Counted from the stretch's first letter, positions 16,981 to 25,865 are shown. The stretch is 64,000 bases of DNA from Alphaproteobacteria bacterium (GCA_028871795.1 JAGWMG010000009.1:1-64000); one strand, 5' to 3'. Notes: generated from the sequence alone by a model not told the origin. Numbers and translations are program-made.

Positions 16981-19335
16981 TCACGCTCCGTACGGGATCC
17001 AGACGTTCTTGACCTGCGTCGCGTGGCGCAGGAACTCGCGCCCCTCGCCCGCATCGGCGTCGAACCAATCGAGCGTTTCACCCGTCCAGGTCTGCTTGAT
17101 GTCGTCGACCGCGGCCTGCTCGATGCGCTGGCGGCCGGGACCGAAATACCACATCGCCTCGACGCCGCGATGTTCGGCCAGTACCTGCGCCAGCGTGTCG
17201 CGCGCGCCGGTGACGATGTTCACCACGCCGTCCGGCATGTCGGAGGTTTCGAGCACCTGATAGAAATCGGTTGCGGCCAGCGGATGCTTCTCCGACGGCA
17301 CCACCACCACGCGATTGCCCATGGCGACGGCCGGCGCCCACAACGAGGTGAAGGCCAGCAGCGGCGCCTCGTCGGGGCAGGCGATGGCGATGACGCCGAC
17401 GGGCTCGTTCATCGCCAGCGCCACCCCGCGCAGCGGCGGATTGTGGACCAGCCCGTCGTATTTGTCGGCCCAGGCGGCATAGGTGAAGAGGCGGCGGATG
17501 GAGGTCTCCACCTCGCGCGCGGCCGCCGCCTTGCCTGCGCCGGTCATCTGCCGGATGCGCCCGGCGAACTCCGCCGCGCGGGCCGCAAGATTCTCGGCGC
17601 AGTAATACAGGATTTGCGCGCGGGCGTGGCCGGTCGCGGTGCCCCAGCTTTCCGCCTTCGCGGCCGCTTCCACCGCATTGCGGATGTCCTTGCGATTGCC
17701 TTCGCCGACATGGCCGATGAACTCGCCCGAAGGCGAAACGATGGCGCGGCTGTAGCCGCCGTCCGGCCGGGCCTGCTTGCCGCCGATGAACATCTTGGCC
17801 GTGCGGTCGATGGCATCGACGGCCACGATTGCGGGTTCCGACGCGGGGGCAGTCGGCGCCGCGGCGCGCGATTTCGCCGTCTTCCGTTTCAGATAGGCGA
17901 ACATGCCCTCGCGCCCGCCTTCGCGGCCGAAGCCGGATTCGCGATAGCCGCCGAAGCCGCAAGCGGCATCGAACTGGTTGGTGCAGTTCACCCACACCAC
18001 GCCCGCCTTGATCTTGGGCGCGAGGTCGAGGGCGACGTTGATGTCCTCGCTCCACACGCTGGCGGCCAGCCCGTAGCGCGTGTTGTTGGAGAGCAGCACC
18101 GCTTCCTGAGGCGTGCGGAAACTCATCGCCGCCAGGACCGGGCCGAAGATTTCCTCCTGCACTACGGTGGACGACGGCTCGACGTTGGTGAGCAGCGTCG
18201 GCGGATAGAAGCAGCCGTCCGGGCAGCCCGCCTTGGGCTGGAACAATTCCGCGCCTTCCGCCACGCCGCGCTTCACCAGGGCATCGATGGCGGCGCGCTG
18301 GGTCATCGAGACGATGGCGCCGACGTCGGTGGCCTTGTCGAGCGGATCGCCGACGCGCAGCGTTTCCATGCGCGCGCGCAGCTTCGCGAGAAACCGCTCG
18401 GCGACGCTCTCCTGCACCAGAAGCCGCGAACCGGCGCAGCACACTTGGCCCTGATTGAACCAGATGGCGTCCACCGCGCCTTCCACCGCGCCGTCGAGGT
18501 CGGCGTCCTCGAACACCACGAACGGCGATTTGCCGCCGAGTTCCAGCGTCAACTTCTTGCCGGTGCCGGCCAGCGCCATGCGGATGCCGCGGCCGACTTC
18601 GGTGGAGCCGGTGAAGGCGATCTTGTCGACGTCGGGATGCCGCACGATGGCGTCGCCCACCTTGCCCGGGCCGGTGACGATATTGACCACGCCCTTGGGC
18701 AGGCGCGCTTCGACGCAAATTTCGGCGAACAGCAGCGCCGACAGGCTGGTTTCCTTCGACGGCTTGAGCACCACCGTATTGCCCGCCGCCAGCGCGGGGG
18801 CAATCTTCCACGCCAGGATCAGCAGCGGGAAATTCCACGGCACGATCTGGCCGGCGACGCCGAGCGCTTCTTGATCGGGGAATTCGCTTTCGAGCAGCTG
18901 CGCCCAACCGGCATGGTGATAGAAATGGCGCGCGGTGAGCGGCACGTCGATGTCGCGCGTCTCGCGGATCGGCTTGCCGTTGTCCATGGTTTCGAGCACG
19001 GCGAACAGCCGCGAATGCTTCTGGATCAGCCGCGCAATGGCGTAGAGATAGCGCGCGCGCCCGGCGCCTCCGAGCCTGGCCCAGGCCGGCTGCGCCGCGC
19101 GGGCCGCCTTCACCGCCGCGTCGACATCCGTCTCCGAGGCGTGCGCGACGGAGGCGAGCTTCTTGCCGGTGGCGGGATTGAAACTGTCGAGGCGCGCGCG
19201 CGCCGCGATCCATTCGCCGCCGATGAAGAGATCGAAGTTGCGATTGTGCTTGTCGAGCCAGGCTTCCACCGGCGCGGAACTTTCCGGCGCCGGTCCGTAT
19301 TCCATGGTCTCAAGGATTTTGGCGACGGTGCTCAT
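16981..19335 (-). CDS. Two-domain aldehyde dehydrogenase, ALDH16-like
   Basis: This 784-residue protein is made of two ALDH-fold regions. The first (about 30-510) is complete: [14 protein letters not shown], catalytic Glu in LELGGKSP (E265), catalytic Cys in NQGQVCCAG (C299) and EEIFGPV. The second (about 530-780) keeps NAD-fold features ([36 protein letters not shown]) but shows [16 protein letters not shown] where the Glu/Cys catalytic blocks should be, so it appears inactive. This arrangement is that of ALDH16-family enzymes. It is 2 bases after deoC, whose product acetaldehyde is the obvious substrate. NAD use and acetaldehyde specificity are inferred. Confidence 0.88.
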   Translation of the reverse strand: MSTVAKILETMEYGPAPESSAPVEAWLDKHNRNFDLFIGGEWIAARARLDSFNPATGKKLASVAHASETDVDAAVKAARAAQPAWARLGGAGRARYLYAIARLIQKHSRLFAVLETMDNGKPIRETRDIDVPLTARHFYHHAGWAQLLESEFPDQEALGVAGQIVPWNFPLLILAWKIAPALAAGNTVVLKPSKETSLSALLFAEICVEARLPKGVVNIVTGPGKVGDAIVRHPDVDKIAFTGSTEVGRGIRMALAGTGKKLTLELGGKSPFVVFEDADLDGAVEGAVDAIWFNQGQVCCAGSRLLVQESVAERFLAKLRARMETLRVGDPLDKATDVGAIVSMTQRAAIDALVKRGVAEGAELFQPKAGCPDGCFYPPTLLTNVEPSSTVVQEEIFGPVLAAMSFRTPQEAVLLSNNTRYGLAASVWSEDINVALDLAPKIKAGVVWVNCTNQFDAACGFGGYRESGFGREGGREGMFAYLKRKTAKSRAAAPTAPASEPAIVAVDAIDRTAKMFIGGKQARPDGGYSRAIVSPSGEFIGHVGEGNRKDIRNAVEAAAKAESWGTATGHARAQILYYCAENLAARAAEFAGRIRQMTGAGKAAAAREVETSIRRLFTYAAWADKYDGLVHNPPLRGVALAMNEPVGVIAIACPDEAPLLAFTSLWAPAVAMGNRVVVVPSEKHPLAATDFYQVLETSDMPDGVVNIVTGARDTLAQVLAEHRGVEAMWYFGPGRQRIEQAAVDDIKQTWTGETLDWFDADAGEGREFLRHATQVKNVWIPYGA

Positions 19336-19337
19336 AT

Positions 19338-20330
19338 TCAACCCATGGGGTGGCGGTGCGCGGAGGAATAGCGCCCGCTGACGAAATGGTCCAATTGGCG
19401 CTCGATGTCGGTGAGCAGGCTGGAAGCGCCGATGCGGAACAGGTTCGGCTGCAGCCAATCGTTGCCCAGCTCCTCCTTCATCACGAACTGGTAACTCATC
19501 GCGTCCTTGGCGGTGGAGATACCACCAGCCGGCTTAAAGCCGACCTTGAATCCCGTCTGCTCGCGCCAGGCGCGGATCATGCGCACCATCACCAGCGCGA
19601 AGGGCAGCGTGGCGTTGACGCTCTCCTTGCCGGTCGAGGTCTTGATGAAATCGGCACCCGCCATCATGCAGGCCAGCGAGGCGCGCCCGACGTTGATGAG
19701 CGTGCCGAGGTCTCCCGCCCCGATGATCGTCTTCAGATGCGCCGGCCCGCAGGCTTCGCGGAAGGCGCGCACCTCGTCATAGACGGCGCGGTAATTGCCG
19801 GTGAGGACATTGGAGCGGTTCAGCACGATGTCGATTTCGCGCGCGCCCGCCGCAACCGAGGCTTCGATTTCCTTGAGGCGCAGCGGCAGCGGCGAAAGGC
19901 CGGCGGGAAATCCCGCCGACACGGCGGCGACGGGAATACCGGTGCCTTGCAGCGCCGCGACCGCCGCCTCCACCATCGCGTGGTAGACGCAGACCGCGCC
20001 GGTGGTGATGCCGCCGATGCCCATGGCGTCGAGCAGATCCTGCCGCACGGGCTGGCGCGCCTTGGCGCACAGCCGCTGCACGCGGCCGGGCGTGTCGTCG
20101 CCGGCGAGCGTGGTCAGGTCGATGCACTGCACCGCTTTGACCAGCCACGCCGCCTGCCATTGTTTCTTGACGGTGCGCCGTTTGGGCAGCGTGGCGACGC
20201 GGCGCTCGGCGGCGCTGCGGTTGACGCGGACGGACTCGATAAGATCGGCGTCGAAGGCTGCGGCGGGGTTGCGGGCGGGGGCATCCTGTCCGGGTTGGTC
20301 GTTCGACGGAACCGGCTGGGTTTTGAACAT
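19338..20330 (-). CDS. deoC: Deoxyribose-phosphate aldolase
   Basis: This 330-residue class I aldolase splits 2-deoxyribose-5-phosphate into glyceraldehyde-3-phosphate and acetaldehyde. It has the Schiff-base Lys in ADFIKTSTGKE, the EIDIVLNRS segment, LKTIIGAGDLG and VGFKPAGGIST. It is of the longer DeoC type, with an N-terminal extension (about residues 1-60) and IDLTTLAGDDT at the first strand. The ATG at 20330 is taken; internal alternatives exist because the extension is poorly conserved. It lies 2 bases before the aldehyde dehydrogenase start and 56 bases after upp. Confidence 0.95.
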   Translation of the reverse strand: MFKTQPVPSNDQPGQDAPARNPAAAFDADLIESVRVNRSAAERRVATLPKRRTVKKQWQAAWLVKAVQCIDLTTLAGDDTPGRVQRLCAKARQPVRQDLLDAMGIGGITTGAVCVYHAMVEAAVAALQGTGIPVAAVSAGFPAGLSPLPLRLKEIEASVAAGAREIDIVLNRSNVLTGNYRAVYDEVRAFREACGPAHLKTIIGAGDLGTLINVGRASLACMMAGADFIKTSTGKESVNATLPFALVMVRMIRAWREQTGFKVGFKPAGGISTAKDAMSYQFVMKEELGNDWLQPNLFRIGASSLLTDIERQLDHFVSGRYSSAHRHPMG

Positions 20331-20386
20331 TTATCGACGCTTTCACCCGGAAAGCTGCAAGTCAAGCGAGGGCAAAAAAGGGCGCA

Positions 20387-21016
20387 TTACTTCGTCCCGA
20401 ACATGCGGTCTCCGGCGTCGCCCAGGCCCGGCACGATATAGCCGTGGTCGTTGAGATGGCTGTCGATCGCCGCCGTCCAAACATGCACGTCGGGATGATG
20501 CTTGGTGAAATTCGCCAATCCTTCGGGGGCGGCCAGCAGACACATCAGCCGCAGTTTGGTGACGCCGCGCGTCTTCAGCTTGTCGACCGCCGCGACGGCG
20601 GAATTGCCGGTCGCCAGCATCGGGTCCATGACGATGACCAGCCGTTCGGCGATGTCCTCGGGCGCCTTGAAGTAGTACTCGACGCTCTTCAGCGTCTTGG
20701 GATCGCGGTAGAGGCCGATGTGGGCGACGCGCGCGGAGGGCACCAAGTTTAACATCCCGTCGAGGAACGCGGTGCCGGCTCTGAGGATCGGCGCGAAGAC
20801 GAGCTTCTTGCCCTGGAGCGCTGGCGCCTTCATGCCGGTCAGCGGGGTTTCGATCTCCACCATCTCGATGGGCAGATCGCGCGTGACCTCGTAGCAGATC
20901 AGCATACCGATTTCGTTGAGCAGCTCGCGGAAAAGCTTGGTGCTGCTGTTCTTGTCCCGCATCAAGGTCAGCTTGTGCTGGATCAGCGGATGATCGACGA
21001 CCGTCACGCCCTGCAT
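20387..21016 (-). CDS. upp: Uracil phosphoribosyltransferase
   Basis: This 209-residue enzyme makes UMP from uracil and PRPP. It contains the family segments [51 protein letters not shown], the PRPP loop [14 protein letters not shown] and the uracil-binding C-terminal [17 protein letters not shown]. The start at 21016 has GGGGAG at good distance, so the longer upstream ORF is rejected. It is the first gene of the minus-strand nucleoside operon; the promoter should lie in 21017-21100. It salvages uracil released from deoxyuridine/uridine by phosphorylases. Confidence 0.97.
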   Translation of the reverse strand: MQGVTVVDHPLIQHKLTLMRDKNSSTKLFRELLNEIGMLICYEVTRDLPIEMVEIETPLTGMKAPALQGKKLVFAPILRAGTAFLDGMLNLVPSARVAHIGLYRDPKTLKSVEYYFKAPEDIAERLVIVMDPMLATGNSAVAAVDKLKTRGVTKLRLMCLLAAPEGLANFTKHHPDVHVWTAAIDSHLNDHGYIVPGLGDAGDRMFGTK

Positions 21017-21745
21017 CGTTCCAACTCCCCGTCGGATTCCTGCAGAGTTAAGGAGAAAGTGCGCGGCTGGCGCAAGTTCTCGTTCGACAGGCCCCCCGCG
21101 CGCGACGTTTACACGCGCCGGCCGCTCGCCGTTCGATCTGGAATGTGTGCCGGGCATCTTCCCTTCGGCCGCCGTGTCTGTTTGCCCGGCACGGCGTTTC
21201 CGCCGGCGGTTCGGTTGAGGATTCTGGCCTGGGGCTGTACGGTTTCGTCGCAAACCGGGAAAAGAGAGGCGAAAGCCCGTTCGCGCGGCTTGGGTGTCCG
21301 ACGCATGTCAGAACGTGGCTTTCGTCTCTGAGTCATGTGGGATTGCTCGTTGCCGCAGCCCTGTACAAATGTAATCATAAGTTGTATAGTGGAATGCAAT
21401 TCGTTGCTGAAACGTTACAAATATCTCGATTTTTCACCGTCGCAGAAAAACATGTAGTTTCAGATATAAAACTTTTAGTTGCTTGGACCCCGAAAGAACG
21501 TGTCCGCTTCGAGATCGCCATCAGCCGCCATTTCAGGATCGTGCGGCCACCTTGAAAATATACTATTGGAATCTCACGGCGAAAATCGGCTGAGAAAACG
21601 ATTGCCGCGGAAATCAATCGAAGAGAATACTCTTTCAATATCAATGAGGTATTCACCTCCGAGCTGTCCGAGGAACACGCCCGCCGCACGGAACAATCCG
21701 GCCTGTTTGATTTCGTGCGGCGGCGCCCAGCGTGACGACCGAAGC
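21017..21745. other. Long intergenic stretch with no convincing gene
   Basis: Several short ORFs cross this stretch on both strands, but none shows recognisable motifs, a good ribosome site or coherent codon use. The part from about 21360 to 21480 is distinctly A/T-rich. The first 100 bases should contain the promoter for the upp operon. The right part runs into a decayed oxidoreductase fragment. I interpret the stretch as regulatory sequence plus eroded DNA. Confidence 0.5.
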
Positions 21746-21905
21746 TTGACGCCAAACGCGAGGCCGCCGTGCGCAAAGTTCTCGCCTCCGCCCGCGGTCA
21801 TGAGGTGACCTTGTTTTCGCAATCTGGGGAATTGGGTGGGAAAGCACGCCTTTCCAGTACGTTCAGAGACTTAAAAGGCCAGTCCTTTTGGCAAGGCAGG
21901 GACGA
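21746..21905 (+). pseudogene. Decayed FAD/NADH:flavin oxidoreductase fragment
   Basis: The plus-strand frame through 21750-21880 reads AKREAAVRKVLASARGHEVT, then LFSQSGELGGKARL. This resembles the second Rossmann-fold segment of 2,4-dienoyl-CoA reductase-like and other NADH:flavin oxidoreductases ('AARxLAxRGHEVTLFExxxxLGGQxRLA'). The surrounding sequence has frame breaks and no start, GxGxxG entry or downstream domain. It is therefore only a fragment of about 45 residues. It lies next to the CoA-ligase/MaoC operon, where a dienoyl-CoA reductase would make sense. The identification rests on one motif and is tentative. Confidence 0.35.
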
Positions 21906-21927
21906 TTGCCGTCCGCGCAACGTCGCT

Positions 21928-22302
21928 TTAACGCAAGCGCGGACGGATGTCCGCAACGTAAACCAGCGCGCGTCCGCGCGCCACAACCCTTCCGTTGGCC
22001 AGACGGCATGTCGTTTCGAGATCGACGAGGTTCTTCTCGGGCCTGAGCCGTGTGATTTCCACGCGCGCCGTTAACGGTTCATTCATGGGCGCCTGTTCCA
22101 GAAATTCCACGCTCTGCTTCAAATAATTCGTTCCGGGGCCGGGCAGTTTCACGCCCAGAAGATAGGAAAAGAGCGCGCCAATCAGCGGTTCGGGCCAGGC
22201 GCCGTCCGCGGGCGCGCCGCCCAGCGAAACGTAGCGGGCCACATCGTCCGCGCTCACGCTGCGGGAAATCTCCGCGGCCGCGCCGATCTCAAGGCCGCTC
22301 AT
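21928..22302 (-). CDS. MaoC-like hot-dog protein lacking the hydratase catalytic motif
   Basis: This 124-residue protein shows the second half of an R-specific enoyl-CoA hydratase: SYLLGVKLPGPGTNYLKQSVEFLEQAP and LTARVEITRLRPEKNLVDLETTCRLANGRVVARGRALV. The catalytic segment G-D-x-N-P-x-H is absent; the corresponding place reads YVSLGGAPADGAWPEPLIG, apparently shortened. It is likely an inactive partner that dimerises with the intact MaoC protein encoded just upstream, whose stop it overlaps by 4 bases. Such active/inactive hot-dog pairs are known in actinobacterial steroid degradation (ChsH1/ChsH2). It is the last gene of the TetR-linked operon. Confidence 0.72.
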   Translation of the reverse strand: MSGLEIGAAAEISRSVSADDVARYVSLGGAPADGAWPEPLIGALFSYLLGVKLPGPGTNYLKQSVEFLEQAPMNEPLTARVEITRLRPEKNLVDLETTCRLANGRVVARGRALVYVADIRPRLR

Positions 22303-22673
22303 GTCTGTGTTCCTCGCACCGCGGCCTTGCCGATGCAGGTTACGAGGCCGTCGCAGACGCGCGAGACTTCCATCTCTGCTTCACAGGCATGTAGCCTGAC
22401 AAGAAAACACATGGGATCGCCGGCGTAGGTGGGTGCGGGAAACGTCAACTCCTGCGACGTCAGATAGGCGCCGGGCGCCAGCCTCGCCACCAGCCCGCGC
22501 AGCACCGTGAACAGCAACATGCCATGCGCCACGGTGCGGCCGAAGCGCGTCCGTGCGCTGAACGTCGGATCGACGTGGATCGGATTGTCGTCGCCGCTCA
22601 TCAGCGCGAACTGGTCGAAATCGGATTGCGTGAACGAACGGGTTTCGAAAATGCTTCGCGCCGCTTCGCTCAT
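22299..22673 (-). CDS. MaoC-type (R)-specific enoyl-CoA hydratase subunit
   Basis: This 124-residue hot-dog protein has the complete hydratase-2 motif FALMSGDDNPIHVDPTFSA, with the catalytic Asp and His, and then FGRTVAHGMLLFTVLRG. It should add water to a trans-2-enoyl-CoA. The start at 22673 (MSEAARSIFETRSF) overlaps the CoA-ligase stop by 4 bases, and its own stop overlaps the next MaoC-like gene by 4 bases. This tight coupling suggests equal production and a heteromeric enzyme. Its natural acyl-CoA substrate is unknown. Confidence 0.82.
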   Translation of the reverse strand: MSEAARSIFETRSFTQSDFDQFALMSGDDNPIHVDPTFSARTRFGRTVAHGMLLFTVLRGLVARLAPGAYLTSQELTFPAPTYAGDPMCFLVRLHACEAEMEVSRVCDGLVTCIGKAAVRGTQT

Positions 22674-24181
22674 GCCGGCGGCTCCGACTTGAGCTTGTGC
22701 TTTTGCACCTTGCCCGCCGCCGTTCGGGGAAAATCCCGCACAATCACGAATTCCTTGGGGCATTTGTAGGCGGCCAGACGCTCGCGGCAGAAGCGTCTAA
22801 GATCGCCGATTTCCGGCCGGCAACCGGGACGCGGCAAGACATAGGCGCGACCGGCCTCGCCCCAGCGTGCGTCAGGGATCGCCACGACGGCGGCTTCCAG
22901 AATGTGGGGATGCTCGATGAGAACATTCTCGACCTCGGCGGGATAGACGTTCTCGGCCCCGGAGATGAACATCTCCTTGGACCGGCCGACGATGTAGTGA
23001 AAGCCGTCGGCATCGCGCCGCACCAAGTCTCCGCTGCGCAGCCAGCGGCCGTGAAAAGCGGCTTTGGTCGCATCGGGCCTGTTCCAATAGCCCGGCGTGA
23101 TGCCGGGACCGGATATCCATATTTCGCCGGTTTCGCCGTCGGCTACGTCCTCCCCGTTTGTATCCACGATGCGCGTCGAGACCAGAAGCTGCGGCTTTCC
23201 GATCGATCCGGCTTTGCGGGTGACCCAATCGGGGGACATGAGAAAGCAGGTGGGGCCCGTTTCGGTCATGCCGTAACCGTTGCAGACGAGCGCGCCGCGC
23301 CGCGCGAATTGCTGGACCGTGGCGTCCGGCAGGGGTGCTCCGCCGCAGCCCCAGCTTCGCACCTTGGATAAATCGACCTCACCGAAGCGCGGATGCAGGC
23401 TGAGCTGCTGATAGACGGCCGGCACTGCGAAGAAGACATCAAGTTCGGCACCAGCCAACAACTCGATCATGGAATTGGCGTCGAATCCGGGAAGCACGCT
23501 GACAAAGCCGCCCGCCATCAAGACGGGCAGGGTGTGCAGATTGATGCCGGCGGTATGAAAGAGCGGCAGGAAATTCAGACTGCGGTCGCCACTGTGCAGA
23601 TCGACCGCCTCACGCAGATTGACGTAATTCGCCAGCGCCATGCCGTAAGTCTGGATCACGGCTTTCGGAACGCCGGTGGTGCCGGATGTGTAAAGCAGGT
23701 ACCAGATTTCATCGGCGGGCCACTGCGTCCGCGCACCGGCCGGCGGCGGCGTAGCGGACAGCATAGCTTCGTAACCGTCGCCACCGGTGTCGTCGAGCCC
23801 GATCGCGCGCAGCCCCGAACCCGCGATCGCGGCGGCGCATCGGGCATCCTCTTCGCCGTAAAACAGGATGCTCGGCCGGCTGTCCGCAATCAGCGGCAGC
23901 AATTCCGCGGAAGGCATGCGCCAATTGAGCGGCACCAGGATCGCGCCCAGCTTGCCGCAAGCGAACAGAAGTTCGAAGAAGGCGATGCGGTTGCGGCACA
24001 ACACCGCTATACGGTCGCCATGCGCAATCCCCAGCCGAACCAGCAACCCCGCAGTCGTCAATGCACGCCGGTCCAATGCCGCATAGCTCAGTGTGCGCCC
24101 GGTCCGAAGCTCCGCCATGGCGGGACGTTCGGGTGTCAGCGCCGCGCGTTTGGCGGTGATGTCGATGAGTTCCCAACTCAT
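22670..24181 (-). CDS. AMP-forming acyl-CoA synthetase (CoA ligase)
   Basis: This 503-residue ANL-superfamily enzyme activates a carboxylic acid with ATP and CoA. The motifs are in order: P-loop YTSGTTGVPKAV (about residue 167), NGYGMTET (A5), GEIWISGPGITPGYW, LRSGDLVRRDADGF (A7), GRSKEMFISGAENVYPAEVE (A8) and the catalytic Lys in PRTAAGKVQKHKL near the C-terminus. There is no transmembrane segment. It overlaps the TetR gene stop by 4 bases and the MaoC gene by 4 bases. The acid specificity (fatty, aromatic or terpenoid) cannot be told; the alpha/beta hydrolase across the promoter could supply the free acid. Confidence 0.9.
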   Translation of the reverse strand: MSWELIDITAKRAALTPERPAMAELRTGRTLSYAALDRRALTTAGLLVRLGIAHGDRIAVLCRNRIAFFELLFACGKLGAILVPLNWRMPSAELLPLIADSRPSILFYGEEDARCAAAIAGSGLRAIGLDDTGGDGYEAMLSATPPPAGARTQWPADEIWYLLYTSGTTGVPKAVIQTYGMALANYVNLREAVDLHSGDRSLNFLPLFHTAGINLHTLPVLMAGGFVSVLPGFDANSMIELLAGAELDVFFAVPAVYQQLSLHPRFGEVDLSKVRSWGCGGAPLPDATVQQFARRGALVCNGYGMTETGPTCFLMSPDWVTRKAGSIGKPQLLVSTRIVDTNGEDVADGETGEIWISGPGITPGYWNRPDATKAAFHGRWLRSGDLVRRDADGFHYIVGRSKEMFISGAENVYPAEVENVLIEHPHILEAAVVAIPDARWGEAGRAYVLPRPGCRPEIGDLRRFCRERLAAYKCPKEFVIVRDFPRTAAGKVQKHKLKSEPPA

Positions 24182-24837
24182 CCTCGTTTCCTCTTCTTTG
24201 GATTTTTCGCGGGCGGATCGCGCAGCGCCAATCCGTGTTCGGTGAGATCGCTCATCGCGGCGACGATTTCCTCGGCGGGCTGCGAGTCGTCCCAGATCGC
24301 GTAGCGCAATCCCAGGAACACGCTCATGCCCATCAAGGCCCAGGCCCGCACCTCGTTCTTTCCGTCGCGGATTTCTCCGCGCGCCACCGCAGCCGCCAGA
24401 TTGCGCTGATAGGCTTCGGCAAAATCGTTGTAATAGCGGCGGTAGGCGTCGTCGGCGACGAACTGCGCCTCCATCACGAGGCGGTACAGGTCTCTGTGTC
24501 CGCGAACGAATTCGATGAATGCCTGAAGGCCTTTGCGTTCGGCGTCGAGCCGGTCAGTGGACGGTCCCACCCGCTCGGCGATCCAGGCGCGCGTCAGGTG
24601 GCTCATATAGTCCACCAGCGCGCGGAAGATCGCCTCCTTGCTGTCGAAGTAGACGTAGAAGGTGCCCAGCGCCACGTTCGCCGCACGGGTAATGCCGCTG
24701 ATCGAAGCGGCATGGAACCCCATCTCGCCGAACTCCTTGGCGGCGGCCTCCAGCAGTTTGTTGCGGGTGATTTTGCCGCGGGCTGTCTTGGCCATTCGGT
24801 TGGGCGGCGCCAGTCTCATATTTGAAACTTGATTCAT
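24178..24837 (-). CDS. TetR-family transcriptional regulator
   Basis: This protein is 219 residues from the ATG at 24837. The N-terminal helix-turn-helix is typical: TRNKLLEAAAKEFGEMGFHAASISGITRAANVALGTFYVYFDSKEAIF. The helical C-terminal ligand domain carries no specific signature. The regulator is the first gene of the operon it probably controls (CoA ligase, two MaoC proteins), overlapping the ligase by 4 bases. A 21-base near-palindrome covers its first codons, so it likely represses itself and perhaps the divergent hydrolase. Later starts are possible (24819, 24795), but only the first has an AGGTG-like ribosome site. The inducer may be an acyl-CoA. Confidence 0.87.
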   Translation of the reverse strand: MNQVSNMRLAPPNRMAKTARGKITRNKLLEAAAKEFGEMGFHAASISGITRAANVALGTFYVYFDSKEAIFRALVDYMSHLTRAWIAERVGPSTDRLDAERKGLQAFIEFVRGHRDLYRLVMEAQFVADDAYRRYYNDFAEAYQRNLAAAVARGEIRDGKNEVRAWALMGMSVFLGLRYAIWDDSQPAEEIVAAMSDLTEHGLALRDPPAKNPKKRKRG

Positions 24838-24843
24838 GTTTCA
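24823..24843. promoter_or_regulatory. Candidate TetR operator, 21-base near-perfect palindrome
   Basis: The left arm TGAAACTTGA and the right arm TCATGTTTCA are separated by one base. The right arm's complement is TGAAACATGA, so 9 of 10 positions pair. The site overlaps the putative start codon of the TetR gene and sits about 30 bases from the divergent hydrolase ORF, the usual place for an autoregulatory TetR operator. Binding is inferred, not shown. Confidence 0.6.
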
Positions 24844-24871
24844 TATTCACCTATGATCGCCATGAAAGACA

Positions 24872-25819
24872 ATGGGCGTGGCTCATGCACAACGTCCATG
24901 GAAACACAAGGGGAGCGGGGCACCGGCAAGCGCCGAAGGCGCAACCGGGAGACTGCTAGAATCGTTGGACGGCAGAAATAACCAATTGGACGGCAATATC
25001 TTTTGTCTCGATCAAGGGACGGGTGCCCCGCTGCTTCTGGTTCACGGCTGGGCCCTTCACGGCGGCTTCTTTTTGCCGCAGATCCAAGCGTTATGCCAGC
25101 GTTTCCGCGTCATCGTTCCCGACCTCGCCGGCCACGGCAGATCGTCCCGTGCAGCGGGCCCATTCACCATCCGGCGCCTGGCGGACGATCTTCACGCCTT
25201 GCTGGAACGGCTCGGCGTTTCAGATGTGCTTGCGGTCGGCTGGTCCATGGGGGCGATGGTCCTTTGGGACCTGATGGCGCGCCATGGGGCGGAGCGTTTC
25301 GGCGGGCTGGCGGTGGAGGACATGACCCCGCGCATTCTGAATGCGCCCGGCTGGCAATTCGGCCTCAGCGGCGGCTATGACGGCGAAGCGGACAAGCACT
25401 TCCAGTCGGCCATGCGGCGCGACTGGGCGGGACACGTTGCCGCCTTCGCACCGCGTATCTGCGCGCGGGGCCTGCAAAAGGAACGCAGCGCCCTCATCGA
25501 ACGGGCGGCCGTCGAAATGGCGGCGAACGCAGCCGGGGCCATGGCCGATCTTTGGGCTTCGATGGTGGCGCAAGACTACCGCACCGCACTCCGATCGATT
25601 CCCGTCCCGGCGCTGATCGCGCATGGCGCGCTCAGCCAGCTTTATCCCGCGCAGACCGCGGAATATTTAAGCGCGCAAATTCCGAACGCGCATCGCATCG
25701 TATTCCCACGCTCCGGCCACGCTCCGCATCTGGAGGAACCCGAGCGGTTCAACCTCGCAATCGAGGAATTTGCCGCAAGCCTTGTGGGAGCGGGCCGGCG
25801 GCAAGTCGCGCGCGCATAG
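24872..25819 (+). CDS. Alpha/beta-hydrolase, BioH/chloroperoxidase-like esterase
   Basis: This protein is 315 residues as drawn. The oxyanion turn LLLVHGWALHGG, nucleophile elbow VGWSMGA (Ser125) and C-terminal SGHAPHLEEPE (His283) are clear. The usual acid site GxxDxxxP reads GALSQLYP, with Ser255 in place of Asp; D150 in LAVEDMTPR, after strand 6, could serve instead. The first roughly 38 residues look non-coding, so translation may begin later, for example at a TTG around residues 32-39. It is divergent from the TetR operon, and the TonB receptor gene starts 46 bases after its stop. It probably hydrolyses an ester or thioester of the compound handled by this island. Confidence 0.82.
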   Translation: MGVAHAQRPWKHKGSGAPASAEGATGRLLESLDGRNNQLDGNIFCLDQGTGAPLLLVHGWALHGGFFLPQIQALCQRFRVIVPDLAGHGRSSRAAGPFTIRRLADDLHALLERLGVSDVLAVGWSMGAMVLWDLMARHGAERFGGLAVEDMTPRILNAPGWQFGLSGGYDGEADKHFQSAMRRDWAGHVAAFAPRICARGLQKERSALIERAAVEMAANAAGAMADLWASMVAQDYRTALRSIPVPALIAHGALSQLYPAQTAEYLSAQIPNAHRIVFPRSGHAPHLEEPERFNLAIEEFAASLVGAGRRQVARA

Positions 25820-25865
25820 CCGTGCCGCGGAAATGGCAAGAAACACACACGGAAGGGGATCGACC

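Noticed and set aside
21375-21776. 133-residue minus-strand ORF in the upp upstream region
   Set aside because: No motif, uneven composition, no ribosome site. Treated as intergenic or eroded DNA.
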